A stretch of DNA of 64,000 nucleotides from Mantamonas sphyraenae. Taxonomy: Eukaryota > CRuMs > Mantamonadidae. Numbering within the stretch: the stretch's first letter is position 1; each line of letters begins with the position of its first letter. The notes beneath the pieces were generated by a model. It saw only the letters and a program-made list of their open reading frames with translations, was not told the origin of the DNA and did not search any database. Positions 25,475-35,309 of the stretch are shown in pieces. Both the position numbers and the translations under genes were made by a program. Location: NCBI GenBank assembly GCA_026936335.1, contig JAPMXV010000009.1, positions 248,001 through 312,000 on the forward strand, written 5' to 3'.

Positions 25475-26758
25475 ATGAGTGGATTTGATGTGGACAGCAT
25501 CGGCAACATGAAAGTGGCGGAACTGAGAGCGCAGCTGAAGGAGGTTGGGGAGAGCACAAGCGGGCGCAAGGCCGAATTGGCGGAACGTCTGCGGGAGTAC
25601 TACGCAAACGCTGGGGGCGAGGACGAAAGCGGAGGCGAGGATGAGGAGGACGCAATGGAGGAGGTAGAGGAGAAGGAGGGAAAGACAGTGGACGGTGGGG
25701 CGGAGGAGAAGACAGAGGGGACGGCGAAGAAGCGGGGCCGAGAGGAGATGGAAGAAGAGGGAGCGGAGGTGGGGTCGGGGACGTCGCCTGCCGAGGCAGC
25801 AGAGGCAGAGGCGGACGCAGTAGAGGGTGGAGAGGGCGCAAGTGCAGGAGATGCAGACGATGATTTGCTGAGTGGAGGCGTGGAGGAGCCAGAGAGCAAG
25901 CGTGCGCGTGTGGAAGACGAAAGCGTCGACAGCAGCAAGGGAAGCGAGAGCAGCAGTAGCAGCGGAAGCAAGGCGGAGATGGAGTCGAGCGTAGCCGTGG
26001 CAGTTGAAGCAGAGGCGGCGACGGCAACGTCGTCGTCATCGGAAGCAGCACATGCGAACGAGGGAGTGGAGGAAGGTGGGAAAGCTGCAGAGGGAGACGT
26101 GGTGGACGAGAGCGGCGGCAACGAAGCGACGGTGGTGCTTGTGGAGGGTCTGAAGAGGCCGTTCAAGGTGCCCAAGCTGCACACGACTCTGCAGGAGGAA
26201 GGAAAGTTTGGCGAGTTTTGGATGAACAGCATCAAGTCGACGGCGCTGGCGTACTTTGAGTCGACGAGTGTGGCGGCAGCTGTGGCGGAGCGGTTGAACG
26301 GCAAACAGTGGCCTGACGCGCTGGGTGGAGAGCTGAGTGTGCGCACAGTGAGCAAGGAGGATGCAGAGGACGTAAAGGCAGGCAAGCCTGTGCTGACGGC
26401 GGAGGAAAAGGCGGCAGCGGCGGAGGCGGAGGCGGCGAAGCAGCGGCGGAAGGAGGAGCGGGAGAAGCGACGTGCAGAGAAGGAGGCAGCAAAGGAGGCG
26501 GCACGAGAGAAGGCGCAGGAGGAGGAGGCGTCGAGGGTGGTGCACAGGGTGAGTCTGAACAAGCTTGCCGAGGAAAAGGGTGTCGAAGTGGGCACAAAGT
26601 CGCAGGAGGGCGATGCGGTGCAGGCAGAGGAGAAGCCGGCCAAAGAAGAGAAGCCTGTGAGGCCGCTGTCTGAGCTGTTCCGTCTGACGACGGCGGAGCC
26701 GCGGTTGTACTGGTTGGGAAACAAGGCGTACGAAGAAGGCAAGGGCAAACGGTGGTGA
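25475..26758 (+). CDS. ACIN1: Acinus-like ASAP/EJC splicing factor
   Basis: Single exon, 427 aa, starting MSGFDVDSIGNMKVAEL. Domains in order: SAP DNA/RNA-binding helices (about residues 9-45, MKVAELRAQLKE ... RKAELAERLREYY); a long acidic low-complexity region (45-210); an RRM-like fold (about 212-290, TVVLVEGLKRPFKVPKL to LGGELSVRTV); a charged alanine/lysine/glutamate helix (about 310-360); and near the C-terminus the RSB motif, RPLSELFRLTTAEPRLYWL. In animal Acinus the RSB motif binds RNPS1 and SAP18 to form the ASAP complex, which acts with the exon junction complex in the nucleus. The SAP-RRM-RSB order is diagnostic. At 427 aa it is much shorter than the vertebrate long form. Confidence 0.88.
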   Translation: MSGFDVDSIGNMKVAELRAQLKEVGESTSGRKAELAERLREYYANAGGEDESGGEDEEDAMEEVEEKEGKTVDGGAEEKTEGTAKKRGREEMEEEGAEVGSGTSPAEAAEAEADAVEGGEGASAGDADDDLLSGGVEEPESKRARVEDESVDSSKGSESSSSSGSKAEMESSVAVAVEAEAATATSSSSEAAHANEGVEEGGKAAEGDVVDESGGNEATVVLVEGLKRPFKVPKLHTTLQEEGKFGEFWMNSIKSTALAYFESTSVAAAVAERLNGKQWPDALGGELSVRTVSKEDAEDVKAGKPVLTAEEKAAAAEAEAAKQRRKEEREKRRAEKEAAKEAAREKAQEEEASRVVHRVSLNKLAEEKGVEVGTKSQEGDAVQAEEKPAKEEKPVRPLSELFRLTTAEPRLYWLGNKAYEEGKGKRW

Positions 26759-26870
26759 AGTGTGCTTTGGATTGAAATGATTGCAGTTTGTTCATTGTGT
26801 ATCGAGTGGTCGTGTGAGGTTGAGGTAGGTGCATGTGCGTGTGTGTTTGTGTGTGTGTGTGTGCGACAGA

Positions 26871-27711
26871 TCAAAAGTCGCGATGGGGCTTGGCCCAGCC
26901 CAGACGAGCCTCCATGACCTGGTGCATGTCGACGCTCTCCTCCTCTTCCTTCTCTTCAGGGTTGCCGAGGAAGTCCTCGTAGTCAATGTCTGTGTCCTTG
27001 CCGAGGAGGGTTTCAAGGCCGAGAAACTCGCTCTTGATGCCCGGGAGGCGCTGGCACTTTGCGACCATGGTCTGCTCGAGCATAAGGCGCTGCGGGAAGT
27101 GGTTGCCATACATGCGTGCAAGAGTGGTTGCACGTGACTTGGACTTCTGGTTGGACTGCTGTGGGTTTGTGGTTTTGCAATGGCGAGTGAGCGGAAAGTG
27201 GCGAAGCGAGGGAAGAGGGAAGCGGACGGAGGCACGATGAACGGGTCGGAAAACGGCATTGACGGGCTGGTTGGGCGATGGCCAATGACCAGAGACGGGG
27301 AGAACGCAAACGGAGAACGGGAGAAAGGGCGCAGGTAATGGCACGGCCGCGGAAAGGAGGGAGCGGGGAGAGGTTGGACGGAGGGAGGGGATTGGTGGGC
27401 AGAGATTCCGTCGGGCGTGGGCAAGGCGCGGTAGGACGCCGATGGGTCGAGAGTGGACGTACCTCCTTGAGCTGCTCAATCGGGTGCTTGGGTGCCGTCT
27501 GGTGGTAGAAGCTTTGGAATCCCTCACGCAGAGTGTCGTGGGATTCACGCAACACAGGCATGGAAGCGCCAGTGGAGCTCTGCAGGTAAGGAGGTGGGCA
27601 GAAGAGAGAGTGTGGGAATGGGTTGTAGATTGGACCAAGAGTGGTGTGTGAGCGGCATGCTGCTGGCGGGTAGGGGCGTGGAAGGTGCGGACAGCAGAGG
27701 GAACTGACCAT
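26871..27711 (-). CDS. POMP: Proteasome maturation protein (POMP/Ump1)
   Basis: Exons 27579-27463 and 27158-26871, probably preceded by a first coding exon consisting of the ATG alone (27711-27709) followed directly by a GTCAGT donor. This gives about 135 aa; human POMP is 141 aa. If the first exon is wrong, translation starts at the ATG of 27561 (128 aa). Recognition rests on ESHDTLREGF (Ump1 signature near the N-terminus), HPIEQLKE, the middle block RMYGNHFPQRLMLEQTMVAK with CQRLPGIKSEF, and DIDYEDFLGNP near the end. POMP is a chaperone that helps half-20S proteasomes dimerise and is then degraded as the first substrate. Introns are about 130 and 304 nt, C-rich on the sense strand. Confidence 0.87.
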
Positions 27712-27831
27712 TTTTGTGGAGAGGAGTTTGCTGTGTGTGTGTGCGCGGGCGAGGGCAATTTCATCGAACAGCAGAAGCAAAGAGAGTGCACTCCCCATCC
27801 GACAGACTACGAATCTATCAAACACAAGTGC
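27712..27831. promoter_or_regulatory. Shared divergent upstream region, POMP / AGC kinase
   Basis: 120 bp between start codons. It holds a TGTGTGTGTG run at about 27730-27741. No TATA box seen. Confidence 0.3.
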
Positions 27832-29244
27832 ATGAGCTCAACACGTACGGAATCGGACCCACGCAACGAGAAGGAGTGGAGCAGAAAGGACTACCAGCGT
27901 CTGCGGCTGCTGGGCACAGGGTCACAAGGGCGTGTGTACCTGGTGCGCAACAAACACACAGGAGACCTTTTTGCGATGAAGCAGGTGCCCAAGGGCATCG
28001 TGGCGGCGCATCAAAAGGCTCTGGAGGCGCTTGCAAGCGAACGCAACCTGCTGGCCATTGCCGACCATCCGCTGATCACGACGCTGTACCACTGCTTCCA
28101 CGACGACAAGTGGGTGTACTTTGTGATGGAGGCGTGCTTGGGCAACGAGTTTTTCGACCTGCTGAACGAGCAACCGTACGGGCGGCTGGCGGAGGCGGAC
28201 CTGCGCTTCTACGCAGCGGAGATCCTGCTTGCACTGGAGTATGTGCACGCGCTGGGGTTTGTGTACCGCGACCTCAAGCCCGAGAACATCCTGCTTCAGG
28301 ACAACGGGCACATCCGGCTGGCCGATTTTGGCCTGTGCAAGCAGGCTGAGGACGACACGCTGGGAGTGACCATTACGGCAGCCGCAGCAGACAACATCCG
28401 CGTGTCGACGACCGTGCTGACGCGTGCCAACTCGTTTGTGGGCACACGCAATTACATGGCGCCCGAGACAGTGGAGGGCAAGGGCACAGACTCGATTGCG
28501 GACTGGTGGTCGTACGGCGTGCTCCTGTTTGACGTTGTGTGTGGTCTGCCGCCGTTCACGGGCTCCAACCCACACAAGGTGATGCGCAGGATTCTGAGTG
28601 GCGAGTTTGTGTTTCCTCTGGATGTGGAACTGAGCATGGAGCTGTGCGACCTGATCCGACAGCTGCTCGTGGTGGATCCGACGCAGAGGCTGGGGTACGA
28701 GAACGGGGCGGCGGATATCAAGGCGCACCCGTGGTTCAAGGGGGTCACATGGGCGCTTGTGCCGAACGACGTGCCGCCTTTTGTGCCCACGGCACTGGAT
28801 GTGGAGGACGAAGATGAATGGGACGAATTCGACGACGAAGAGATCGAGGTGATTGTGGAGGGGACGGCAGAGACGGGTCTGGGCAGCAGCGGGAAGGAGG
28901 ACACGGTGAAAGCGGACAAAGACGACGGGAAGGCGGAGCTGCGGTCGCGCCGAATCGCATCGAGCAGCATCACGGCCGTGTTGATCCAGGATCTGGAAAA
29001 CGCAGAGAAGGAGTGGATAGAGGTGGAGAAGATGAAGGAGATGGAGGAAGCAGACGCAGACGAGGAGCAGGAAGACCCGTTTGACAAGTTTGACTTTCAC
29101 ATCGAGGCCATCCGGTACACGACGCCGAGTGTGCCGACGCAGTCGCTGGATCATCTGCGCTCGCAGAGCGTGAGTTCGGACAGCTTCCGCATGGGCGACG
29201 ACGAGGAGGGAGAAGGTGAAGAAGGAGAGGAGAGTGCTACGTAA
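27832..29244 (+). CDS. AGC-family serine/threonine protein kinase (AKT/S6K/SGK-like)
   Basis: Single exon, 470 aa from the first plausible ATG (MSSTRTESDP). The kinase domain runs from about residue 20 to 290: glycine loop GTGSQGRVYLV, VAIK-type lysine in FAMKQV, HRD motif YRDLKPENILL, DFGLCKQ, T-loop SFVGTRNYMAPE and DWWSYGVLLFDVVCGLPPF. The order and the T-loop style match AGC kinases. The activation segment is longer than usual, with about 25 extra residues between DFG and the T-loop. The C-terminal extension (about 310-470) is acidic and contains FDKFDFHIEAIRY, which might stand in for a hydrophobic-motif region. No PH, C2 or PX domain is present, so the subfamily is not fixed. Confidence 0.85.
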   Translation: MSSTRTESDPRNEKEWSRKDYQRLRLLGTGSQGRVYLVRNKHTGDLFAMKQVPKGIVAAHQKALEALASERNLLAIADHPLITTLYHCFHDDKWVYFVMEACLGNEFFDLLNEQPYGRLAEADLRFYAAEILLALEYVHALGFVYRDLKPENILLQDNGHIRLADFGLCKQAEDDTLGVTITAAAADNIRVSTTVLTRANSFVGTRNYMAPETVEGKGTDSIADWWSYGVLLFDVVCGLPPFTGSNPHKVMRRILSGEFVFPLDVELSMELCDLIRQLLVVDPTQRLGYENGAADIKAHPWFKGVTWALVPNDVPPFVPTALDVEDEDEWDEFDDEEIEVIVEGTAETGLGSSGKEDTVKADKDDGKAELRSRRIASSSITAVLIQDLENAEKEWIEVEKMKEMEEADADEEQEDPFDKFDFHIEAIRYTTPSVPTQSLDHLRSQSVSSDSFRMGDDEEGEGEEGEESAT

Positions 29245-29772
29245 GGGGAGTGGGGCAGGAGGGTGTGTCTGGTCCATTTTGTGGACGGAAGCGAGATCAA
29301 TCGTGTGGAGTTGCAGTTGCGCGGGTGCTCCCATCGAAAAGAACAAAACAGAATGTAGGTTGCAAATCCGTGTGCAGGAGGGGAGAGCGTGTGTGTGTAT
29401 GTTTCGAACGGCACAGATGGCTGACACATGCGTGCCTGGTTGGGCGTTGCATCATCACAGGCAGAACGATCAGGGCAAGTTGCAGGCGAGCGGGGAGAAC
29501 GCAATTTCGCGTGGAGAGTGTTTCTTTTGCCTGGGCGTTGGCCCGGATGGAGGCGGTGTAGAGGTGGACGTGCATGCGGAGGAGGAGGAGATGGGTTGTA
29601 GGGATGCATGGGTAGGGCTGTGAAGGGCAGCAGTGGTGTGGCAGAGGTAGAAAAAGGGACCAAAAGGCGGCGGCGAATGCGTGGAGGGGAAAAACCAAGC
29701 GAGGAGAGGAAAACGAAGCTGACACAGAGACGCACGGCTTGCGGAACGACGGGATGGGTCTGCGCACGCACC
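29245..29772 (+). other. 528-bp intergenic region before eS21
   Basis: No coding region is convincing here. The plus strand is G-rich. AAGCTGACACAG at about 29715-29726 looks like a branch site plus acceptor, so it may hold a 5'-UTR intron of the eS21 gene. No other structure seen. Confidence 0.4.
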
Positions 29773-30124
29773 ATGTGGGGTGTTTACGGTACAGGAGAAC
29801 TTGTTGAGAAGTACATTCCGAGGTGCGTATGAGTCGAGAGGCGGGGCGAGGGAACGCATGCATGCGCTTTTTGGCGAGGGCGACGGAGAGGCGTGCAGGC
29901 GGACACTGACACGTGTGTACAGGAAGTGCTCGGCCACACAGAACTTGATCACCGCCAAGGACCACGCTTCGGTGCAGATCAACATCGGCAAGGTGGAGAA
30001 CGGCCTGTACACTGGCGAGTTTGAGACCATTGCTCTGTGCGGCTTCATCCGCACCAAGGGCGACAGCGACGAGGCTGTGAACCACCTCGCCACCGAGCTG
30101 GGCCTCTGCTCCAACGTTGTTTAA
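29773..30124 (+). CDS. RPS21: 40S ribosomal protein eS21
   Basis: Exons 29773-29822 and 29923-30124, together exactly 83 aa, the length of human eS21. The splice joins YIPR to [18 protein letters not shown], the eS21 signature; INIG, YTGEF and ALCGFIR follow. It is a small surface protein of the 40S subunit. The 100-nt intron has CTGAC 18 nt before its CAG acceptor. The N-terminus, [14 protein letters not shown], is unlike the usual MQN(D/E)xGE start, yet the total length fits, so I keep this ATG. An upstream coding exon cannot be excluded. Confidence 0.9.
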
Positions 30125-30257
30125 GCACAGCAGAGCCTTTGGGGCATCTCGACTGTCACTGAGGCAGAGCGAGAGGGCACAAACCTTGCAATGAATGGAT
30201 GTTCAAATTCCACCCCATAGTTTGTATTGGTGATCCCCCACCATTGTCGCTGTTCAA

Positions 30258-32303
30258 TCAATCCGAATCCGAGTCGTCCGAGTCGTCGGAGCCGTCCTCA
30301 ACGTTTGCGTTGAGCCAGATGTTGATCTCGTTGAGGAGGGTGAGTGCAGCCTGACGGTTGTGGCCACGGGCCTGGGACTTGAGCTGGTCCATGATCTCAG
30401 TGAGGACCGGGTAGCCAAGGGAGCCGCCAATACCCTTGAGGGCATGGGCCTCCTGGAAGACGGCGTCCCAGTCTTCGTTGCCTTCGTCCTCGATGGCGGC
30501 GCTCATGGTTCCCAGGCCGACTTCGAGATTGCCGAGGAACTGCAGCTTCATGGCACCCATCATGAGCTGCATCTCAGCCTGCTGCGAGTCGACTGCGCTC
30601 ATGTTGCCATGCTCGTCATTGTCCAGGAGGGATGCGGAGAGCTTGTCGTTGATGTGTGCAAACAGATTGGCCTCCTCGTCGACCTGCAGGCCCTCGAGAA
30701 AATCCTGCAGGGAAGCTACAGCCTGTTCGACAAGGGTTGCGTTCTGGTCAGCGGCCTGGTTGCGGATGACGGCGCTGATGGTTGTGACCTGGTCGAAGCC
30801 AAGCATCTTGCCGACGCCCTTCATGACGTGTGCTCGCTTGTAGATGGTGTCAAAGTCGACGGGATCGGACGCAAGGGCGTTTACAATGAGGTCTGTGTCG
30901 TGTTTGACGTCCTCGATGAAGCGGGCCTTCATGAGGAGGATGGCTGGGCGGAGCTGTGCCTCCTCGTCGTTGACGGGAGACGCAGGCGTGCCTGCTTCGA
31001 CGTTGCCCATGTCCAAGTTGCTGAAATCTACACTGCCAAACCCGATGGTGTTGGCGTACTCCTCGGTGACCATATCGTCGCCGTCTACATCGTCCGTGTC
31101 GTCTGCGTCCACCTGCTCCTGTTGAACAATAGTGTGCAGGTCGCCGATGAGGGCTTCGCATGCAGACGCATCTTCCTCTGCAGCGGCGTCCTTAAGGCTC
31201 TTGCACAGGGTGCGGATGTTGGAGGAGTGCAGGTGGCCGCCGATGCCGCCGAGGGTGTGAGCCAGCTTGCGAATGCCTGCAAAGTCGCCTGCGTCGAGCT
31301 TGTCACGGAGAGCGGCCACGTCGCGTGCGAGGTCACCCTTGAACTTGTCACGGATGGCACCGATGATAGTGCTCATGTCCATGGAGGCCATTTGTTGGCC
31401 TGGCTTGGAGGAGGAGGATGCGGAGGAGGAGGAGGCTGCGTTTGCCGGCTCGTGGTCCATCATCTGTTCCTGCTCGAGCTGCTTGGCGTCAGCGCTGTTG
31501 GCGACGTTGCCGAGGCTGGCCATGAGGGCATCGCCCAAGCCGTCGAGCTGGTTGCCTGCGTTGTTTTTGTCCAGAAGGGCGCGGATGGGATCTTTGAGCT
31601 TGGAAGGGTCTTCCGGGTCGATTGGTTTGCACACGACTCCGTCGAAGCCCAGGCTCATGAGGCGCTTGACTTCAGAGTCCTCGTCGCCATCTCCAGTCAG
31701 GGCTGCAGTGTGTAGAGATGCGGGTGTGGATTGTTAGTGGTGGTGTTGGGGGTGGTGGTGGCAGGGCCGAGTTGGCAGGCGTGGAAGAACGAGGTGGAAG
31801 TTTTTGTGCCACTGACCAAGAATCGGCATTGCCGCGGTTTGCTCGGCCTCGCGCAGCTTGACGACAACCTCGTCGCCGTTCATCTCGTCCATGTAGATGT
31901 CGAGGAGGAGCAGGTCAAAGTCTTCCTCGTCTGCGGATGCGGGAGGGCAAAGGGGGCCATGTGAGCAAGGGAATAGGAGAGAGCAGCCATGGAAGGAAAA
32001 AGAGGGGCGGTGGAGGGGACCCGAGACGTGAACAACAAGAAGGACATACCTTCCAGCAAGGTTTCCAGCACCTCGGGACCATCGTCGACAGTCTCCACCT
32101 GGTACTCGTCGCTGAGGATCATCTTGACGAAGAAGTGGATCTCGGGACGATCATCCGCAAGGAGGATCTTTTTGGTCATCGCGAGCGGTGGGTTGTGCTG
32201 GTGGCTGAAGCGTGGGCTGTGCCTGAGAGGCGACGAGACATGCGGAGCATGGCGATTGCTACTACCCTTGCGGCTGCTTGTGGTACTTGCAGATGTGCTT
32301 GTA

Positions 32304-32334
<31 letters not shown>

Positions 32335-33067
32335 CTGAGCTGCAGCTGTTGGTAGTGCACTCGTCGTCGGCTGCGGCGGATCGAGTGCGAAGCAGAGCCT
32401 GCAAAGTCAACGCCATGCCCTTGCCTCCGAGAGCTTGGACATCTGCAAGGTGTGCCCTCCTGAGTGTTTCTTCCTCCTCGTCCAGCGTCGAGTTGTTGGA
32501 ATATGCACGTGGACGGGAAATGTCAAAGTGAGCGCGCGCGTCACGCAGCTCGTCGCTTTCGTTGATGACAAGGCCGGATACGGGCCCGTCAGAGGAGTAG
32601 CTCCGCGGAGATATACCTCGCGGGCTGGTTTTGTACAGTTCCAGTGCAGCTTCCCATTCGCGGTACTCCTTGGCCGTGTCCAGGTCGATGCGCTCGTAGG
32701 GGAGGCGGGTGCCCAAACTTTTTGTGCGGCTGGAGGCCGCTGGAAAGTTGCGTTTATCCGACGGAGTGCTGCTGCTACTGCTGCTGGCAGCACTGCGCTG
32801 TTCGTTGCGGTCGTGGATGGAGAGAGTAGCCAGTCGCCGTCGTACACTGCGAGACTCGTGGTCCAGGGGCGTGTCAAATTCGGGAGCACCTGGACGCTGG
32901 GGCGGTTCGTCGAAGATCCGTGTTGGGCGTTCCAGGCCCCTTTTCTGCCGCGGCGATTCACGAAAGTCGTGCTGGATGTATGCCTCGTCATTGTCACCGC
33001 CGCCTTCATCCTCTTCCTCGTGTGGCTCACGGTAATTTTGGAACGCATCGTCTGCGTCCAACTCCAT
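30258..33067 (-). CDS. Response regulator receiver protein with three Hpt domains
   Basis: Exons 33067-32050, 31930-31817 and 31702-30258, in phase, give 858 aa. Residues 1-295 are low complexity, with a Ser-Asn repeat encoded by a GCTGTT-type hexamer at about 32298-32335. Residues ~298-420 are a complete receiver: ILLADDRPE (acidic pair), LLLLDIYMDEM (phospho-accepting Asp), ALTGD (Thr) and VVCKPID (Lys). Then come three histidine-phosphotransfer domains with the HxxKG-type core: KLAHTLGGIGGHLHS (His ~525), RAHVMKGVGKMLGF (~668) and EAHALKGIGGSLGY (~796). No histidine kinase domain is present. By family knowledge Hpt domains pass phosphate between receivers, so this may be a self-contained phosphorelay hub working with a separate kinase. 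CTAAC lies in intron 2, and no AG follows it before the acceptor. Confidence 0.88.
32298..32338 (-). repeat. Hexanucleotide repeat encoding Ser-Asn
   Basis: A GTTGCT-unit tract on the plus strand (five to six units) encodes alternating Ser and Asn in the disordered N-terminal part of the receiver/Hpt protein. It may vary in length. Confidence 0.6.
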
Positions 33068-33219
33068 TGCGAACCACACAAAACCAAGCGCACAGAATAT
33101 TTTTGTGCGTTGGGGGCACAGGAGACAGCCAACACAGGTGGAGGGACCAAGGGCGACAGAAACAGCACCACAGCACATACACCTCACGACGATGAAGAGT
33201 GTTCATTTGAGTGGGGCCT

Positions 33220-34203
33220 TCAGTGGAATCGGGCGAGGGCCGGAGGCACAGGGAAGGCAGTCTTTTTGGGAGGATTCTGGGCACGGTAGAGAGTAAGGGT
33301 CATGGTCATGGTAGGTCGGATGGTGAGGATGAGGAAAGCCATGTGGATGCCCGTGCGGATGATGCTCGTGCCGCTGACCCGAGCCAACTCGGGGCAGTCT
33401 GTGCCTGGTGGGCAGCGCTCGACGCTGAGGGTGTACTGGTTGATGGCGCTGATAATATTGAGGGACATGATGATTGCGCACAGGCCATTGACAGCAAAGA
33501 GGATGAGCAGCAAGCGGTACGACCAGCCTGTGGACCTGCGGAAGCGGAACACCACGAGCATCCCGCACACAATGGCGCTGAGAATATAATAGTAGACGTC
33601 TGCGTCGATGACGAAGGAAGTGGCAGTGATCGAAGCGTGAATCCCACACGCGAGTGTGACCAACTGTGTCGTAAACGGTCGTGGGCGTGTCAGAGCGAAG
33701 GGAGAAAGGGGGGTGGCCAGCGTCGGTGGACGAGTACACGGCAGGAGAGCATGGGAGCGCAGGTGGCAGCTGGGCACTGGAATGGATTGCACCTGCGCAC
33801 GATATTCATCGTGAAGGCGCAGGCGGAACGGCAGTGTGTGCAGAAGAGAGGGAGGGGAAACGAGAAAGGAAGGGCCGGCAAAACAACGGCTTGCAAAACC
33901 CGTTGTGTTCTGGATGGGTGTGCGTTTGGCCGTCGCCCAGGCAGGCATGGGCGGGCAGAAGGCCGTCGCAAAACAACGTACGACATTGAGTACGTTTGCT
34001 CCTACGAACACCACCGATGGTTGCTGCAGCAGGGTCTTGTCAGAGGCATCGTAGGTGGCCGAATCGTCTTGCGTGGGCGGGTTCGCTTGAAACGGGGAAA
34101 CGGCGGGGCCAAAGTTGGTGCCGCGGTAGTGAGCACGCATGGGCGATGCTCGCTCCTGCGAACCCAGCAGCATAGCAGAGGATGATGAGGATGATGATGC
34201 CAT
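33220..34203 (-). CDS. Four-span membrane protein, unrecognised
   Basis: Exons 34203-33982 and 33663-33220 give 221 aa, start MASSSSSSSAMLLGS. The first exon is hydrophilic and ends in a hydrophobic stretch (SVVFVGANVLNV) that continues across the splice as LVTLACGIHASITATSFV. Three more hydrophobic helices follow: YYYILSAIVCGMLVVFRF, LLLILFAVNGLCAIIMSLNII and GTSIIRTGIHMAFLILTI. A CPPGTDC loop lies between helices 3 and 4, and the tail is basic and proline-rich. The intron has CTCTGACACG about 27 nt before its acceptor and is G-rich on the plus strand. I do not recognise the family; the topology is all I can support. Confidence 0.6.
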   Translation of the reverse strand: MASSSSSSSAMLLGSQERASPMRAHYRGTNFGPAVSPFQANPPTQDDSATYDASDKTLLQQPSVVFVGANVLNVVRCFATAFCPPMPAWATAKRTPIQNTTGFASRCFAGPSFLVSPPSLLHTLPFRLRLHDEYRAQVQSIPVPSCHLRSHALLPCTRPPTLATPLSPFALTRPRPFTTQLVTLACGIHASITATSFVIDADVYYYILSAIVCGMLVVFRFRRSTGWSYRLLLILFAVNGLCAIIMSLNIISAINQYTLSVERCPPGTDCPELARVSGTSIIRTGIHMAFLILTIRPTMTMTLTLYRAQNPPKKTAFPVPPALARFH

Positions 34204-34408
34204 TGAAACAGCTGGGAGCGGCAACGAAGAACGGTTGGGTGGTGCTGTGCAGAGAGTTCTTGGCCAACAACCAAGCGTGGTCGGGAACAAAAGGAACAAG
34301 AGACCGGCGAAACCATACTCAAGACTCAAGGTGGTTGCCGATGGCGACTGGGACAACAGCGATGAGTGGCGATGGGGTTCGCAAAAGCGAGCTTTTGTTG
34401 GCGTTGGA

Positions 34409-35202
34409 TCAAGCAGGCTGCTCGAACTTCTTCGGGCCGCCACACTTGACGTTGGCGCAGTTGACGTACACGTGGTGGCACTCGAGCATGGCATGCTTGT
34501 TGGTGAAAAACATGTTTTCGCTGTCGGGACACGGAAAGATGGCGTCAGTAAATGCGCGTTGGCGTGCACGTGCGTATGGCAGGGAGCGGGGTCACAAAGG
34601 TGTGCAACGGGTTGGACTTGCAGCAACGGGAGCGCCTGCCCAAGCGGTGGACATGCAGGGCATCCCATCAAGCTGCCAGACGAGGAAAGAGGGCAAACGG
34701 CGGAATCGACCCGGCAACGCACTAGTTCTGGCAGGAGGCGCGTTCCTGGACCAAGTCGTTGTAGCACTTGGTCAGGCAGGCCCGCTTCTGCGGGAGCTCC
34801 AGCTTGATCTTGGTCACAGGAGCCTCGTGCCATTCGTCGTCGTCAGAGAGGCGCTCGACGTGGTCGTTCACGTCGTCGCTCTCAGACTCGGCCGGACTGC
34901 GAGACACCACGGCGAACAGCGGGAAAGGGGGAGTGCCCAAAGAGGGACGGGGAGGAGCAGGGGTGCAAGAGACCACATCACGGCGCAATGCGAGGACAGT
35001 AGAGGTCGGTGAGACAGCGAACGGGAGGGTCAGCGCGTGGAGAAAGAAGCGGGACAAAAAAAACACCCAAACGCAGGCGAGCGGGTTTCACGGGCACGCA
35101 CATGAGCTGGCCCATGCCTGCGTAAAAGTTGGACGCAGACACGGCGTAACAGCAGGCCAGGAGCAGGACGGCGACCAGGATGGACGCAGAGAGCTTGGCC
35201 AT
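34409..35202 (-). CDS. Small secreted cysteine-rich protein
   Basis: Three exons, 35202-35102, 34896-34723 and 34520-34409, sum to 387 nt and give 128 aa with all phases matching. The N-terminus MAKLSASILVAVLLLACCYA is a clear signal peptide, probably cleaved near VSA-SN. The middle is acidic (ESESDDVNDHVERLSDDDEW). The last 55 residues hold six cysteines: RACLTKCYND, RASCQ, LECHHVYVNC and VKCGG. The last exon is preceded by TTTACTGACGCC and CCCGACAG, a good branch site and acceptor. The cysteine spacing suggests three disulfides in a small extracellular or vacuolar protein. I do not recognise the family. Confidence 0.65.
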
Positions 35203-35309
35203 GGTTGTTTTTGGTTTTGGTGTTTTGTGTATTGGAAAGGTGTGGGTGAGACGAGGCGTGGTGATCGAAGGCGACCAAAGGGGCAATCTGCATGTTTGCA
35301 TTGGACTGT

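Noticed and set aside
29245-29772. tRNA or other structured RNA in the eS21 upstream region
   Set aside because: I found no cloverleaf, A/B box pair or strong hairpin. The same holds for the other spacers.
33220-34833. One long minus-strand frame of 537 codons
   Set aside because: It runs through two introns and the spacer between genes. Branch sites, donors and the signal peptide show a four-span gene and a separate secreted-protein gene.
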